A DNA stretch of 64,000 nucleotides, from positions 36,426,485 through 36,490,484 of the forward strand of contig CM053249.1 in NCBI GenBank assembly GCA_028583405.1, in the 5' to 3' direction. Origin of the DNA: Pogonophryne albipinna. Its lineage: Eukaryota > Chordata > Actinopteri > Perciformes > Artedidraconidae. The position numbers were made by a program, and so were the translations under genes. Shown piece after piece: positions 47,381 through 57,866 of this stretch. Every line of letters starts with the position of its first letter. Position 1 is the stretch's first letter. Under the pieces are notes generated by a model that was given only the letters and a program-made list of their open reading frames with translations, searched no databases and had not been told where the DNA came from.

Positions 47381-47387
47381 CTGGCCC

Positions 47388-48070
47388 TCTCACACACATA
47401 CATTCTCCTTTTACATAAATATATTTTCACTCTTACACACATACATTCTCCTTTACATACATATATTTACACTCTCACACACATACATTCTCCTTTTACA
47501 TACATATATTTTCACTCTCACACAAATACATATAATTTCACTCCTACACACATACATATATTTTCACTGAGTATGGCGTGAGTGTTACATGTTGTGTTAC
47601 ATGTTGTGATCATGGATGTTGCCCCTCGTTTCTGTTGTGTGATTGTGATGTGCTCTATGTGACATGTACTGTATATAGTAACGTGTGTTGTTTATTGTTC
47701 TCTTTTATCCTCACACCGGTATCTACTTGTCTTTCCTCTTTTTTATTTTATTTTATATATTTTCTTATAACTATTGCTGTTGATATATTGTAATTTTAAC
47801 TTTGTCTATTACCATCTGGCCGGGGACAACAGCTGGAAATTAGCCATGTCGGCTAAAGCTGCACCATTTACTGTTTTTGTGACAGTTCATCGATTGGGAC
47901 TGTCCACGACACTATAAATAAATAAACTAAACTAAACTACACACATACATTCTCCTTTCACATGCATATATTTGTACTCACAAATATATACAATTGATTG
48001 TTCAACACATACATGTATTTTCACTCTGACTTACATATATGTACACCTCCACACATATAGGTATTCTTCA
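47388..48070. repeat. ~43-bp minisatellite split by a LINE tail
   Basis: The unit TCACACACATACATTCTCC plus TTTTACATACATATATTTTC repeats at about 47388, 47432 and 47474 and resumes after 47938 (ACACATACATTCTCCTTTCA) with decaying copies. The interruption at 47571-47937 is an unrelated LINE 3' end. Confidence 0.85.
47571..47937 (+). mobile_element. LINE 3' tail inserted in the minisatellite
   Basis: CTGGCCGGGGACAACAGCTG, GAAATTAGCCATGTCGGCTA and the end TAAATAAATAAACTAAACTA form the 3' UTR of a common fish L2/CR1-like LINE. No coding sequence is present. The array unit on either side identifies the insertion site, but the repetitive target hides the duplication. Confidence 0.75.
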
Positions 48071-48210
48071 CTCTCACATAAATAAGTTCTAACTTTTACA
48101 TTCATATAAACATATATCATATTCTCACATACATACATTGTCACTTTCACATATGTATATACTTGACACTTGCATGTATTTTGTCTCATCTGTTTTGGTA
48201 TCCATTACTA

Positions 48211-48941
<731 letters not shown>

Positions 48942-48943
48942 TA

Positions 48944-49139
48944 GCTGTGAGTAACATTATTAGTAACGTGCTGTGAGCCTGTCCTCTGCTGCTCAAGGGA
49001 CGATGACAGGGATGTGACAGTTTCAGGGGATGACTAAATATTCCTTAAAACCCCATTGCTTGCTGCAGTACACACGACTCATCTCCCTCTATCATGTTGA
49101 TCTGGATCCGAAGTTCTGAACATGAGCCCGCTCGACCTT
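48944..49139. other. Noncoding flank of LINE copy A
   Basis: It contains GAAGTTCTGAAC twice (49110-49121 and 49149-49160) around the LINE tail. That may be a short duplication linked to the insertion, although the second copy lies within 20 bases of the tail. Confidence 0.35.
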
Positions 49140-51815
49140 CTGACTCTGAAGTTCTGAACCAATCCATCCATCCATCGGGGTAGCAGTTCCAGCAGAGAGC
49201 CCCAAACTTTATTTTCCCTGGCCACATCAATCAGCTCTGACTGGGGGATCCCAAGGCGCTCCCAGGCCAGCGAAGAGATATAATCCCTCCACCTGTTCCT
49301 AGGTCTACCCCTTGGTCTCTTCCCAGCTGGAGGTGCCTGGAACACCTCCCTAGGGAGGCGCCCAGGTGACATCCTTACTAGGTGCCCGAACCACCTCAAC
49401 TGGCTCCTTTCGACGCGAAGGAGGAGCGGTTCAACTCCGAGTCCCTCCCGGATGACTGAACTTCTCACATTATCCCTAAGGGAGACACCAGCCACCCTGC
49501 GGAGAAAACCCATCTCGGCCGCTTGTATCCGCGATCTCGTTCTTTCGGTCATGACCCATCGTTCATGACCATAGGTGAGGGTAGGAACGAAAATGGCCCG
49601 GTAGACAGAGAGCTTTGCCTTCTGGCTCAGCTCTCTTTTCGTCACAACGGTGCGGTAAAGCGACTGCAGTACCGCTCCCGCTGCTCCGATTCTCCGGCCC
49701 ATCTCACGCTCCATTGTTCCCTCACTCGAGAACAAGACCCCGAGATACTTGAACTCCTTCATTTGGGGTAAGGACTCATTCCCTACTTGGAGTGGACAGT
49801 CCATCGGTTTCCTGCTGAGAACCATGGCCAGTGAGTGCTGAAGGTTGCAGACCGATGAAGCCATTAGAACCACATCATCTGCAAAAAGCAGTGGTGCAAT
49901 CCTTAGTCCACCGAACTGCAGACCCCCTCCCCCACGACTACACCCCGAAATCCGATCCATGTATATTACAAACAGGATTGGTGACAAAGCGCAGCCTTGG
50001 TGGAGGTCAACCCTCACCGGAAATGGGTCCGACTACTGCCGAGGACCCGGACACAGCTCTCGCTTTGGGAGTACAGAGATTGGATGGCCCTGAGTAGAGA
50101 CCCCCTCACCCCATACTCCCGCAGCACCTCCCACAGTAACTCCCTGGGAACTCGGTCATACGCCTTCTCCAAGTCTACAAAACATATGTAGACCGGATAA
50201 GCGTACTCCCAGGCCCCCTCAAGGATCGTTGCGAGAGTAAAAAGCTGATCCATCGTTCCACGACCAGGACGGAATCCGCATTGTTCCTCCTCAATCTGAG
50301 GTTCGACAATCGGCCTGACCCTCCTTTCGAGTACCTTAGAGTAAACTTTCCCGGGGAGGCTGAGTAGTGTGATGCCTCTGTAATTGGCACACACCCTCTG
50401 ATCCCCCTTTTTGAAAAGGGGAACCACCACCCCGGACTGCCACTCCTTCGGTACTGTTTCCGACTTCCACGCAACGTTGATGAGACGTGTCAACCATGAC
50501 AGTCCCTCAACACCCAGAGCCTTCAGCATTTCTGGGCGGATCTCATCCACCCCCGCGGCTTTGCCACTGTGGAGTTGTTTGACGACCTCAGTGACCTCCC
50601 CCCGGGAGATTGGTGTTGATCCCCCGTCATACTCCAGCTCTGCCTCTAACATAGAGGGCGGAGTTGTCGGGTTCAGGAGTTCCTCAAAGTGTTCCTTCCA
50701 ACGCCCTAACACTCCATCAGTTGAGGTCAACAACGTCCCATCCTTACTGTACACAGCTTGGATGGTTCCCCGCTTCCCCCTCCTAAGATGTCGGACAGTT
50801 TTCCAGAACAACTTTGGTGCCGCCCGAAAGTCCTTTTCCATGTATTCTCCGAACTTCTCCCACACCCGCTGCTTTGCCTCGGCCACGGCTGAGGCTGCTG
50901 CCCTTCAGGCCTGTCGGTACCTTGCAACTGCTTCGGGAGTCCCCCGGGATAACAAATCCCTGAAGGCCTCCTTCTTCAGTCGGACGGCTCGCCTGACCAC
51001 CGGTGTCCACCAGGAGGTTCGAGGGTTACCGCCCCTTTAGGCACCTAAGACCTTGAGACCACAGCTCCCCGCCGCGGCTTCGGCAATAGAGGCTTTGAAC
51101 ACCGACCACTCTGGTTCAATGTCCCCAACCTCCACAGGAATGCCCGAAAAGCTCCGCCGGAGGTGTGAGTTGAAGGCCTCCTGAACTTGGGCCTCCTCCA
51201 GACGTTCCCAGTTCACCCGAACTACACGTTTGGGCTTACCAGGTCTATCCAGAGGCTTCCCCCGCCACTCGACCCAACTCACCACCAGATGGTGATCAGT
51301 TGACAACTCCGCCCCTCTCTTTACCCGAGTGTCCAAAACATACGGCCTCAGGTCCGATGATACGATAACGAAATCGATCATGGACCTTCTGCCTAGGGTG
51401 CTCTGGTACCACGTACACATGGTGTTTGTTATGGCCAATCCATGACTAGCACAGAAGTCCAGTAACAAACCACCACTCCGGTTCAGATCAGGAGGGCCGT
51501 TCCTCCCAATCACGCCCCTCCAAGTGTCTCCATCATTGCCCACATGTGCGTTGAAGTCTCCCAGCAAGATTAAAGAGTCCCCTTCAGGAGCCCCATACAG
51601 GACTCTTTCCAGGGTCTCCAAGAAGGCCGTATACTCTGAACTTCTGTTTGGTGCATAAGCACACACAACAGTCAGAGTTTTCCCCCCCCCCCCATAACCC
51701 GCAGGCGTAGAGAGGCGACCCTCTCGTCCACTGGGGTGAACTCCAACAACGAAGCACCCAACCGGGGACTTGTGAGGGTTCTTTGAAATCAGGCTGAGAG
51801 ACACTCTGGGCAATC
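49140..51815 (-). pseudogene. RTE-like LINE, copy A (endonuclease plus RT, disabled)
   Basis: Read on the minus strand, the order is endonuclease ([36 protein letters not shown], and [13 protein letters not shown] carrying the catalytic Asp-His) then RT (GKAAGVDEIRPEMLK, YRGITLLSLPGKVYSKVLER, FVDLEKAYDRVPRELLW, QGCALSPILFVIYMD, LLFADDVVLM) and the C-terminal RGRPRNRWRDYISSLAWERL. Lesions are a C10 homopolymer shift near 51685, a TAA at 51037-51039, a TGA near 50909, a frameshift near 50015, and an in-frame loss of about 20 residues near 49824 relative to copy B. The 3' tail is (ATGG)n, seen here as ATCCATCCATCC. The 5' end is truncated within the endonuclease. RTE clade assignment is tentative. 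Confidence 0.92.
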
Positions 51816-52290
51816 AAGGAGCCAACTACTCAAGTTTAAGGTTCAATAAATCATTTGTTAGGAGGACATAACTTAACTAAGTAACTAAAATCAGAGCTGA
51901 CTAAAATATAACTTAAGTTCAAAGTAGTTTAAAATTATTTAAAATACAATTACAACCACTTAAAACAATAAAAATGTAAAAGATAAATTGAATTTGTGCC
52001 GCAAATTAGTTTACATCTGTACATTTACTTGAAAAAAAACGCATCACGTCCGGTGTAAACCTTAAGTCAAAGGCCATTCCTCCTCCAGGAGTAGTATTTT
52101 CAACTCAAGATGGCTGCACGGACGGCTGCAGTGGAATCACAGACTTCCTGTCTGGCAGGAAGCAGCACATGAAGGTGAGTAAACCCCCCTCTCAAGGCTT
52201 TCCCCCCTGTTCTTCTACCTTCACAGCTGCACCTCCAGTCACCAGTGTGCCAAGCTGCTGAGGTTGCTGACACCACCACCCCCCCACCCT
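51816..52290. other. Noncoding, AT-rich then GC-richer
   Basis: No exon is recognised. Donor-like AAG|GTGAGTAAAC at 52172 follows a short open stretch, but similarity is lacking. Confidence 0.35.
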
Positions 52291-52299
52291 GCATGCCTC

Positions 52300-52519
52300 A
52301 GCTACTGTCAAGGCCGCCTTAATGCACGGGCTGCCCTGTGTGTGGCACGTCGCAAGAGAGAGGGAGCGAGAGAGCGCACGGGTGCCGGGGATTGTTGTTG
52401 TTAGCATCTGGTTAGCTAGCAAAGCTAATGTACATAAGGAGCTGTTTCTACAACAAGTTGGAGGAGAGTCCTCTCCTGTCAGACTGAGAGGATCTTATAA
52501 CGTCAGCTCAGTGATGTAA
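52300..52519 (+). mobile_element. Relative of the 5' region of the large hAT insertion
   Basis: TGTTTCTACAACAAGTTGGA, GGAGAGTCCTCTCCTGTCAG and ACTGAGAGG...CAGCTCAGTGATGTAAAGG correspond to 1965-2045 in the insertion at 1611, with the same order of words and moderate divergence. It ends where another element begins at 52520. Confidence 0.7.
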
Positions 52520-53709
52520 AGGCGTTTCTCAAAGTGTGGGGCGCGCCCCACTGGTGGGGCGCAGAGATGTGATAGGTGGGTCGCGAATGGACGCGATGAA
52601 CGGGAGATTATTATTTTATTTTTTTAAATAAATGTTTTAGACCTCAGGCCGGAATCGAACCTTGGTCCTCGCGGGCGGTAGTGGACTGTTACAGCCGGAG
52701 ACTCACAACGGCGGGTGTTTGCGGTATATTAAGAGTATAATTAATATGTATAATATCAGTTAAAATAAGTGCTTCAACATAGTTAACATTGCAAGTCCCA
52801 AAACAAACTATGCAATTTAGACGTTAAGTACCTTGTCAGGCTTAATATTTATCTGTAGATACCCCCAAAACTTGTTAGTGAATTAATTTAAGTTTTCCGC
52901 ACTCTCGCAGGAGTATCTCCGCAGTGGAGCGAGCTTAACTTTTGATTGCATGATATAGCCCAGCGCAGCACCTTCGTCAAACATGTTGCCACTTGTTTGT
53001 ACCATTTTCAGCCGATTTGTAATCTGTTCTAGAAAAACGATGTGTTTTTTAGTATTTCAAGAAGCATATAAAACAAACAATGGATGTATTTTATGAACAT
53101 TTATCCATGCTGAAAGTAGATTTAGATGTGTTAGGAGTGAGATAGAGATTATTATCTAATATATGCATCCGATGAAGCATTGCATGAAGTCTGTTGATGA
53201 TCAGAGGCTGTTGTTGGGGCTGCATAAACGTTTTTTTATTTTTGTTTTGTAGGCAGACCATGCAGGCCTCAGAGAGTTAAACTTGGGCCTGCGACCATAG
53301 TTTTACTGTATTTCGTTTTGAAAATCCAGAGCGGAGGTTTGTGTCGTACTACATGCGGTGTATTTTGCATATCTCTCAGTAGCCAACGATCTGTGAGTCT
53401 GTTGGCTCGAACATAAACTCCGTAATAAATGTAGTCTCCATTGCATAAGAGGTGTAAAACCTGAGAGAATTTTAAATCGCATTTGAACTTAATGCTTATA
53501 TAATCTGTAGTTGTATTTGTATTGTTGATTCATTGTGTGAACGAGGCGATGTAGAGAAGGTTAAGTTGTCATTATTAGGCTGTTATGTAGCTTACTGTTG
53601 GAGTGGTGAGCAGGCCTATTGTTTTGGGATATTTGTGGAGTTAGATGGTCCGTGAGTGTTTTTTTATTGGTTAAGTGGTCCTTGGTATGAAAAGGTTTGA
53701 GAAACACTG
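52520..53709. mobile_element. hAT-like element (GTTTCTCAAA ends)
   Basis: GCGTTTCTCAAAGTGTGGGG at 52522 and GGTTTGAGAAACACTG ending at 53709 are inverted ends of the CAGTGTTTCTCAAA type common in vertebrate hAT families. No matching 8-bp duplication is visible. Inside, 52645-52715 contains GGAATCGAACCTTGG (reverse of a B-box GGTTCGATTCC), a possible tRNA-derived fragment. No transposase frame remains. Confidence 0.65.
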
Positions 53710-53984
53710 CGCTAGTGGATTTTCAACGGGGGGAGCCTCGCTGCAGGGAAATTATACAGATAGCTAGTCTGCCCCTGAAAAATGTCTATGCACACGTTAT
53801 TATTAATAATATATATTTTTTTAATTGATACAAAATAAATAAATATATTTTTAATTTTCTAATTTCATTTTGTAATCATCTCACGACCCCCACTTTGGGA
53901 ACCCCTGGTCTAGTTAACACAAAATATATGATCAAACATAATATTAAAATGAACTCTTATTTTGAAAATACAGCTTCCTGTGTT
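53710..53984. other. Transposon debris
   Basis: GCTAGTCTGCCCCTG (about 53763-53777) reads in reverse as a hAT-type CAGGGGCAGACTAGC terminus, without an identified partner. TTTGGGAACCCCTGGTCTAG at about 53894 is a further hAT-type end. Confidence 0.45.
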
Positions 53985-54110
53985 CGAACGAGCTGCTCCG
54001 ACCCTCGGTCCCGACGGACTCCAAAAGTCCGACATTATACAAATAAATAAACAAATACATAAACACAAGGATAATTGTGTCTTATTGCTGAGTAAATAAC
54101 ATTGTGCGAT
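53985..54110. repeat. Dispersed repeat shared with 41300-41400
   Basis: GAGCTGCTCCGACCCTCGGT, then CCGACGGACTCCAA and ATAAACACAAGGATAATTGT match 41299-41400 in order and orientation. Confidence 0.8.
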
Positions 54111-55429
54111 TTAGAAAAGAATACAAAATTAGAAGGAAAAAACGATGAAACAATACAGATTTCAGTATTCTGAGCCCCTACTCTCCCCCTAACTGACAGC
54201 AACAAAAGTCCGACATAATACGATTAAAATAAAGAAGTAAAAACAATAAGTATGGCTTGATATTGAGTAAGAAAAAGGTTGATAAATGCTGTGAGAATGG
54301 ATCTGTGAAGAGCATTTCTCCGCGATCCCCCACTGCGTTTGATAGTGACGCCAAAGGATCCTGACATAACGTCACTATAGTACGAGTTGGGAGTGAGAAT
54401 GTGTTGTTCATCCTTACGATTGAGAATGACCGGAGCGTTATCCACCTGCTTGGTTGTCTGCTGTGACTCGGATGAAATATCTCCACCTGTGCATTTAGTA
54501 TTCACATCCATGTAGAGACACTGGTTTCTGTAAAATTATACTATTTATCATTTAAAATACAATATTTTCTCAGGATGGGAACCGTGGATGAGCTGCTGGA
54601 CGTATGACATTTTGAGGGAGAGATTTCAGATTTAGATGTAGATTTATGCATTGTCTTTAAAATGAATTCTTTGAAATGGTGCACTTGTTAAAGGGCTTGT
54701 TTGTATTTGAAATCTCTACCCCCTCTCCTCTCAAATACTGTTTTCTCTGCCTCCATGAATCCAAGCACTCCCACTTAATTGACTTTGCATATGGAGGCCT
54801 CTTTAAACTGGGATAATAATGTCAAGTTAAACCTCTAAACTTTACATAGGAAAATCAAGTGCTCCTTGTAGATGGGAGGCAGGTCAATGATACAATGCAA
54901 ACTGTAGTACATGATACAATGCAAACTAGAGCCTCTGCAGGCCAACCGCTCTGTCTTTTGTGAATATTGCATATACAGTAAATGGGGTAAACACTCACAA
55001 TACAATACTGTCATTAACAGCTTTCTCTTTGAAGGGCTACTGAATAAATATTGTGCTCCCACAAAGTCAAGAGTAAAAAAAAGTCAAAATCAGTGCATCA
55101 AAGTCCAAGATATTCTGACTTAAAGTGCTACTATGAGACAAGCCCTAAAAAGCGCTGCATCCTTAATTTCCCAAAATGCTAATTCCCATAGTGGCATATT
55201 CCGTGAGGTGGTCCAGGGTCCAGGCTAAACTAGTACCAACACATCTAACCAGTTCACTTTTACAACATCAACAGTGGAGCCTCGTCCAGTGTATGTTTAC
55301 ATTTGTTCTACAATGTATACAAACCATTTCCCAGCTCACATCTCCCAGGCTGTGTTTGGGCCCAGGTAAGGCAGGTGACTGCCCATTGGTCCCAGACTCT
55401 CAGTTGTCAAGACAGGCACATTGAGGCCT
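54111..55429. other. No gene recognised
   Basis: There are several short frames without similarity. AAATACAATGCAAACT-like words repeat at 54890-54930 (ATGATACAATGCAAACT twice). Confidence 0.4.
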
Positions 55430-55900
55430 TTAACCCTCCTATTGTCTTCGTTCCCCCCCCCCCTTACTTTGGTGTTCTCGGTCAAATTTGACCGGTCCTG
55501 TTTTAACTGCTATTACATTAACAGCAACACCATTAATCATCACCAAATGTAATTGAACACCCTTTGAAACTGTAAATATTGCATCAGACTACTGGTATAC
55601 ATGAAAAACTGCAGTAAATATACAAAGAATAGACACTGAACATGTATTGCGTGTGTCAGGTGTGATCCATGTGGGGGGATGGGCACATAAGAGCGGGAAA
55701 TGTGTGAAATTGTTCTGTGTGTGTGTGTGTTTGTGTGTGCCAGGTGTGAATCACATGGGGGGATTGGGCACATAAGGGGGGGGGACACACATCTAGAGTA
55801 TGTGTGTGTGTGGGTGTTTGTGTGTGTGTTTTATCTGATCCGGATGGTTACTAATTCCTTTTCTATATGCCGGTCATTTTTGACCGGGAACACCATGGGT
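55430..55900. mobile_element. piggyBac-like element fragment (TTAACCCTCCT)
   Basis: TTAA at 55430-55433 is followed by CCCTCCTATTGTCTTCG, the terminus of a common fish piggyBac-type family. Paired internal words GGTCAAATTTGACCGG (55483) and GGTCATTTTTGACCGG (55872) are themselves near-palindromes. A second terminus-like CCCTCCTGTTGTCTTCGGGT lies at about 56058. The opposite end with TTAA is not found. (GT)n-rich stretches occur at 55715-55740 and 55800-55830. Confidence 0.6.
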
Positions 55901-56819
55901 GTTACAAAGTTGACTAAATCATCCAAAATTCAATGAAAGTGGTGATCAGCCATTTGATATGTTCAAATGTCTACTGTGAAGGATATCATAAAGCCTTAAT
56001 GCAATCGAATGTAAAACAAAAAAGTTATGATTGATGAAAGTAGTAAATCGATCATTACCCCTCCTGTTGTCTTCGGGTCAAAAATATATGGTAATTGAAT
56101 ATCCTGCTTCTTTGTAAAAATGTTACATTGTTTTTGAGCTGAGAAGATTGATATAAATCTTACATATGAGATTGCAAGGGAGAGCTGGAGTCAGGATGGG
56201 TTAACCTGGATTATTAGTAGGCTAAGTAGGATGAAATTGGAAAAGGGATGTCTCTGTCCAACGCTCAAAAACACACCACACGCACCTCCCAATCAGACAG
56301 AATAACACTCATACCTTGACATTGAAATTGACATCCAGGTGCTGTGACTGTTCGCATATTTCTGTCTGCAGTAAATATTAGTTTCACTTCAAAGACTATC
56401 CAACACAGGCCGACAGCTGTCTTTAACATGGGCCTTATAGAGTGTTCAAAGAGCCATCTTCAGATTGTTTATTCAGTTCTACAAAGTCCAAAACAGACAT
56501 TTGACGGCATTAAATTAATAAATTTCATCAGGGATCATCATCAACAGTCAAAATGCAACAAAACAGACTTCAAAAAGTTGTTTAAGAGGGAACGTCATAC
56601 TCTGTTCATTTCAGTACTGAGTATGATTATTTTTAGATTACCTTAATGGATAAATATGTGCTACAACTTTAAGAAGGAAACACGTTCAGAGATGCTGTCC
56701 TGAGTTCTAGCAGAGAAAAGGTCCACCGTCTTCCTGCCCTCCACTCCAGAGTCAGGGGCAGGGGGGCAAGAAATAAACAGATTTGAAAAAGCAATCAACA
56801 GCCCCCCCACCCTCACCCC
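55901..56819. other. No gene recognised
   Basis: A 100-codon plus-strand frame at 56344-56646 has no recognisable similarity and no coding context. Confidence 0.4.
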
Positions 56820-57560
56820 GAGCTGATTTGCATCTGATCCTCAGATCATGTTTTATTTATCAGTAATCACAACCAATCAGGGAAGAAATTAATCAATGAA
56901 GGCGCAAGGTACTGTAGGAGTGATATCCGCCATCTGGGGGTCGCGCTGATCCCTCCACCCCCCGGCAGGCACACACACACACACGCATGTACACATTCAC
57001 ATCCAAGGTCCAACACTGATGGATACAAACATGTATGCACATACACACATTGGCAGGGAACAGCAAATACATGCGGTGAGAAAAACACACACTCACACAT
57101 GCGCTGAGACACACAGGGCTCAACAACGACAAGAACCAACATTATGCAAACACACATACACACACTGAAGTCCCCTTTCCGCTGGCTTGTCATAGGCCCA
57201 TATTTAGGTGACTGATATTTTTCTCTCTCCCTACCAATGAGCTCCAAGAAAGTCCATATGGCCCGGATCAAAGGTGTTGCTGGGTGCATGCTTCTGCTTT
57301 ATTGCCAGCCGCTGCTGTTAATTAGGAAACAAGATCACAGGCAGTATTAAAATCCAATTAAATTGATATGAACAGATTGCCAAGTGATGTTCGCTAATGT
57401 ATAATTGAGCACCATGCAAATTTCTCTGGCTGGCTTTTATTTTGCCTTGTCTCTTCCTCTATCTCACCGGCCCACAATGAGCAACCGAGCCTGAAACTTT
57501 TCCTCTCTCTGTCATCACCGACTGAGAGATAAACAAGTTAATGCCCTGAGATGGCTTTCA
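56820..57560. promoter_or_regulatory. Candidate conserved noncoding block with two octamer sites
   Basis: Perfect POU octamers ATTTGCAT (56826-56833) and ATGCAAAT (57414-57421) lie near homeodomain-type cores (AAATTAATCAAT at 56887, TTAATTAGG at 57319, CCAATTAAATTG near 57354). The part between is a CA-rich low-complexity stretch, so the real candidate blocks are the two ends. The role is inferred. Confidence 0.35.
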
Positions 57561-57781
57561 TCACTTAAAGTGATATCCTTCCCATCATGCACAGGGGGGG
57601 CTGCGGGGGCTTTGCCACTCTCGGAGGGAGTCAATCCCAGCCTGTCCAGACATGTTCAGTTGAAAAATGTGTGTGTCGTAACTTAATGTCTAATACAGTA
57701 AACTCAAATATATTAAGGTTGTACCACAAAATGCAACAAACTAAATAAAAAACATAAATCACATTTCCACCTATTTCCAAA
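57561..57781. other. No gene recognised
   Basis: Short intergenic stretch. Confidence 0.4.
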
Positions 57782-57866
57782 CAATGGTTTCCAACCTGAG
57801 GGTCGGGACCCTCACAAGGGGGTCACAGGATGGTGCACTGCACATTTATTGTAAAACATTAATCCA
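57782..57866 (+). mobile_element. hAT-type terminus (CAATGGTTTCCAACCTGAGG)
   Basis: CAATGGTTTCCAACCTGAGG followed by GTCGGGACCCTCACAAGGGG is the end of a widespread fish hAT family. It is cut at 57867 by the tail of LINE copy B; the remainder is not recognised beyond 60690. Confidence 0.65.

Noticed and set aside
52645..52715. tRNA gene
   Set aside because: Only a B-box-like GGTTCGATTCC is convincing; no cloverleaf or clear A box.
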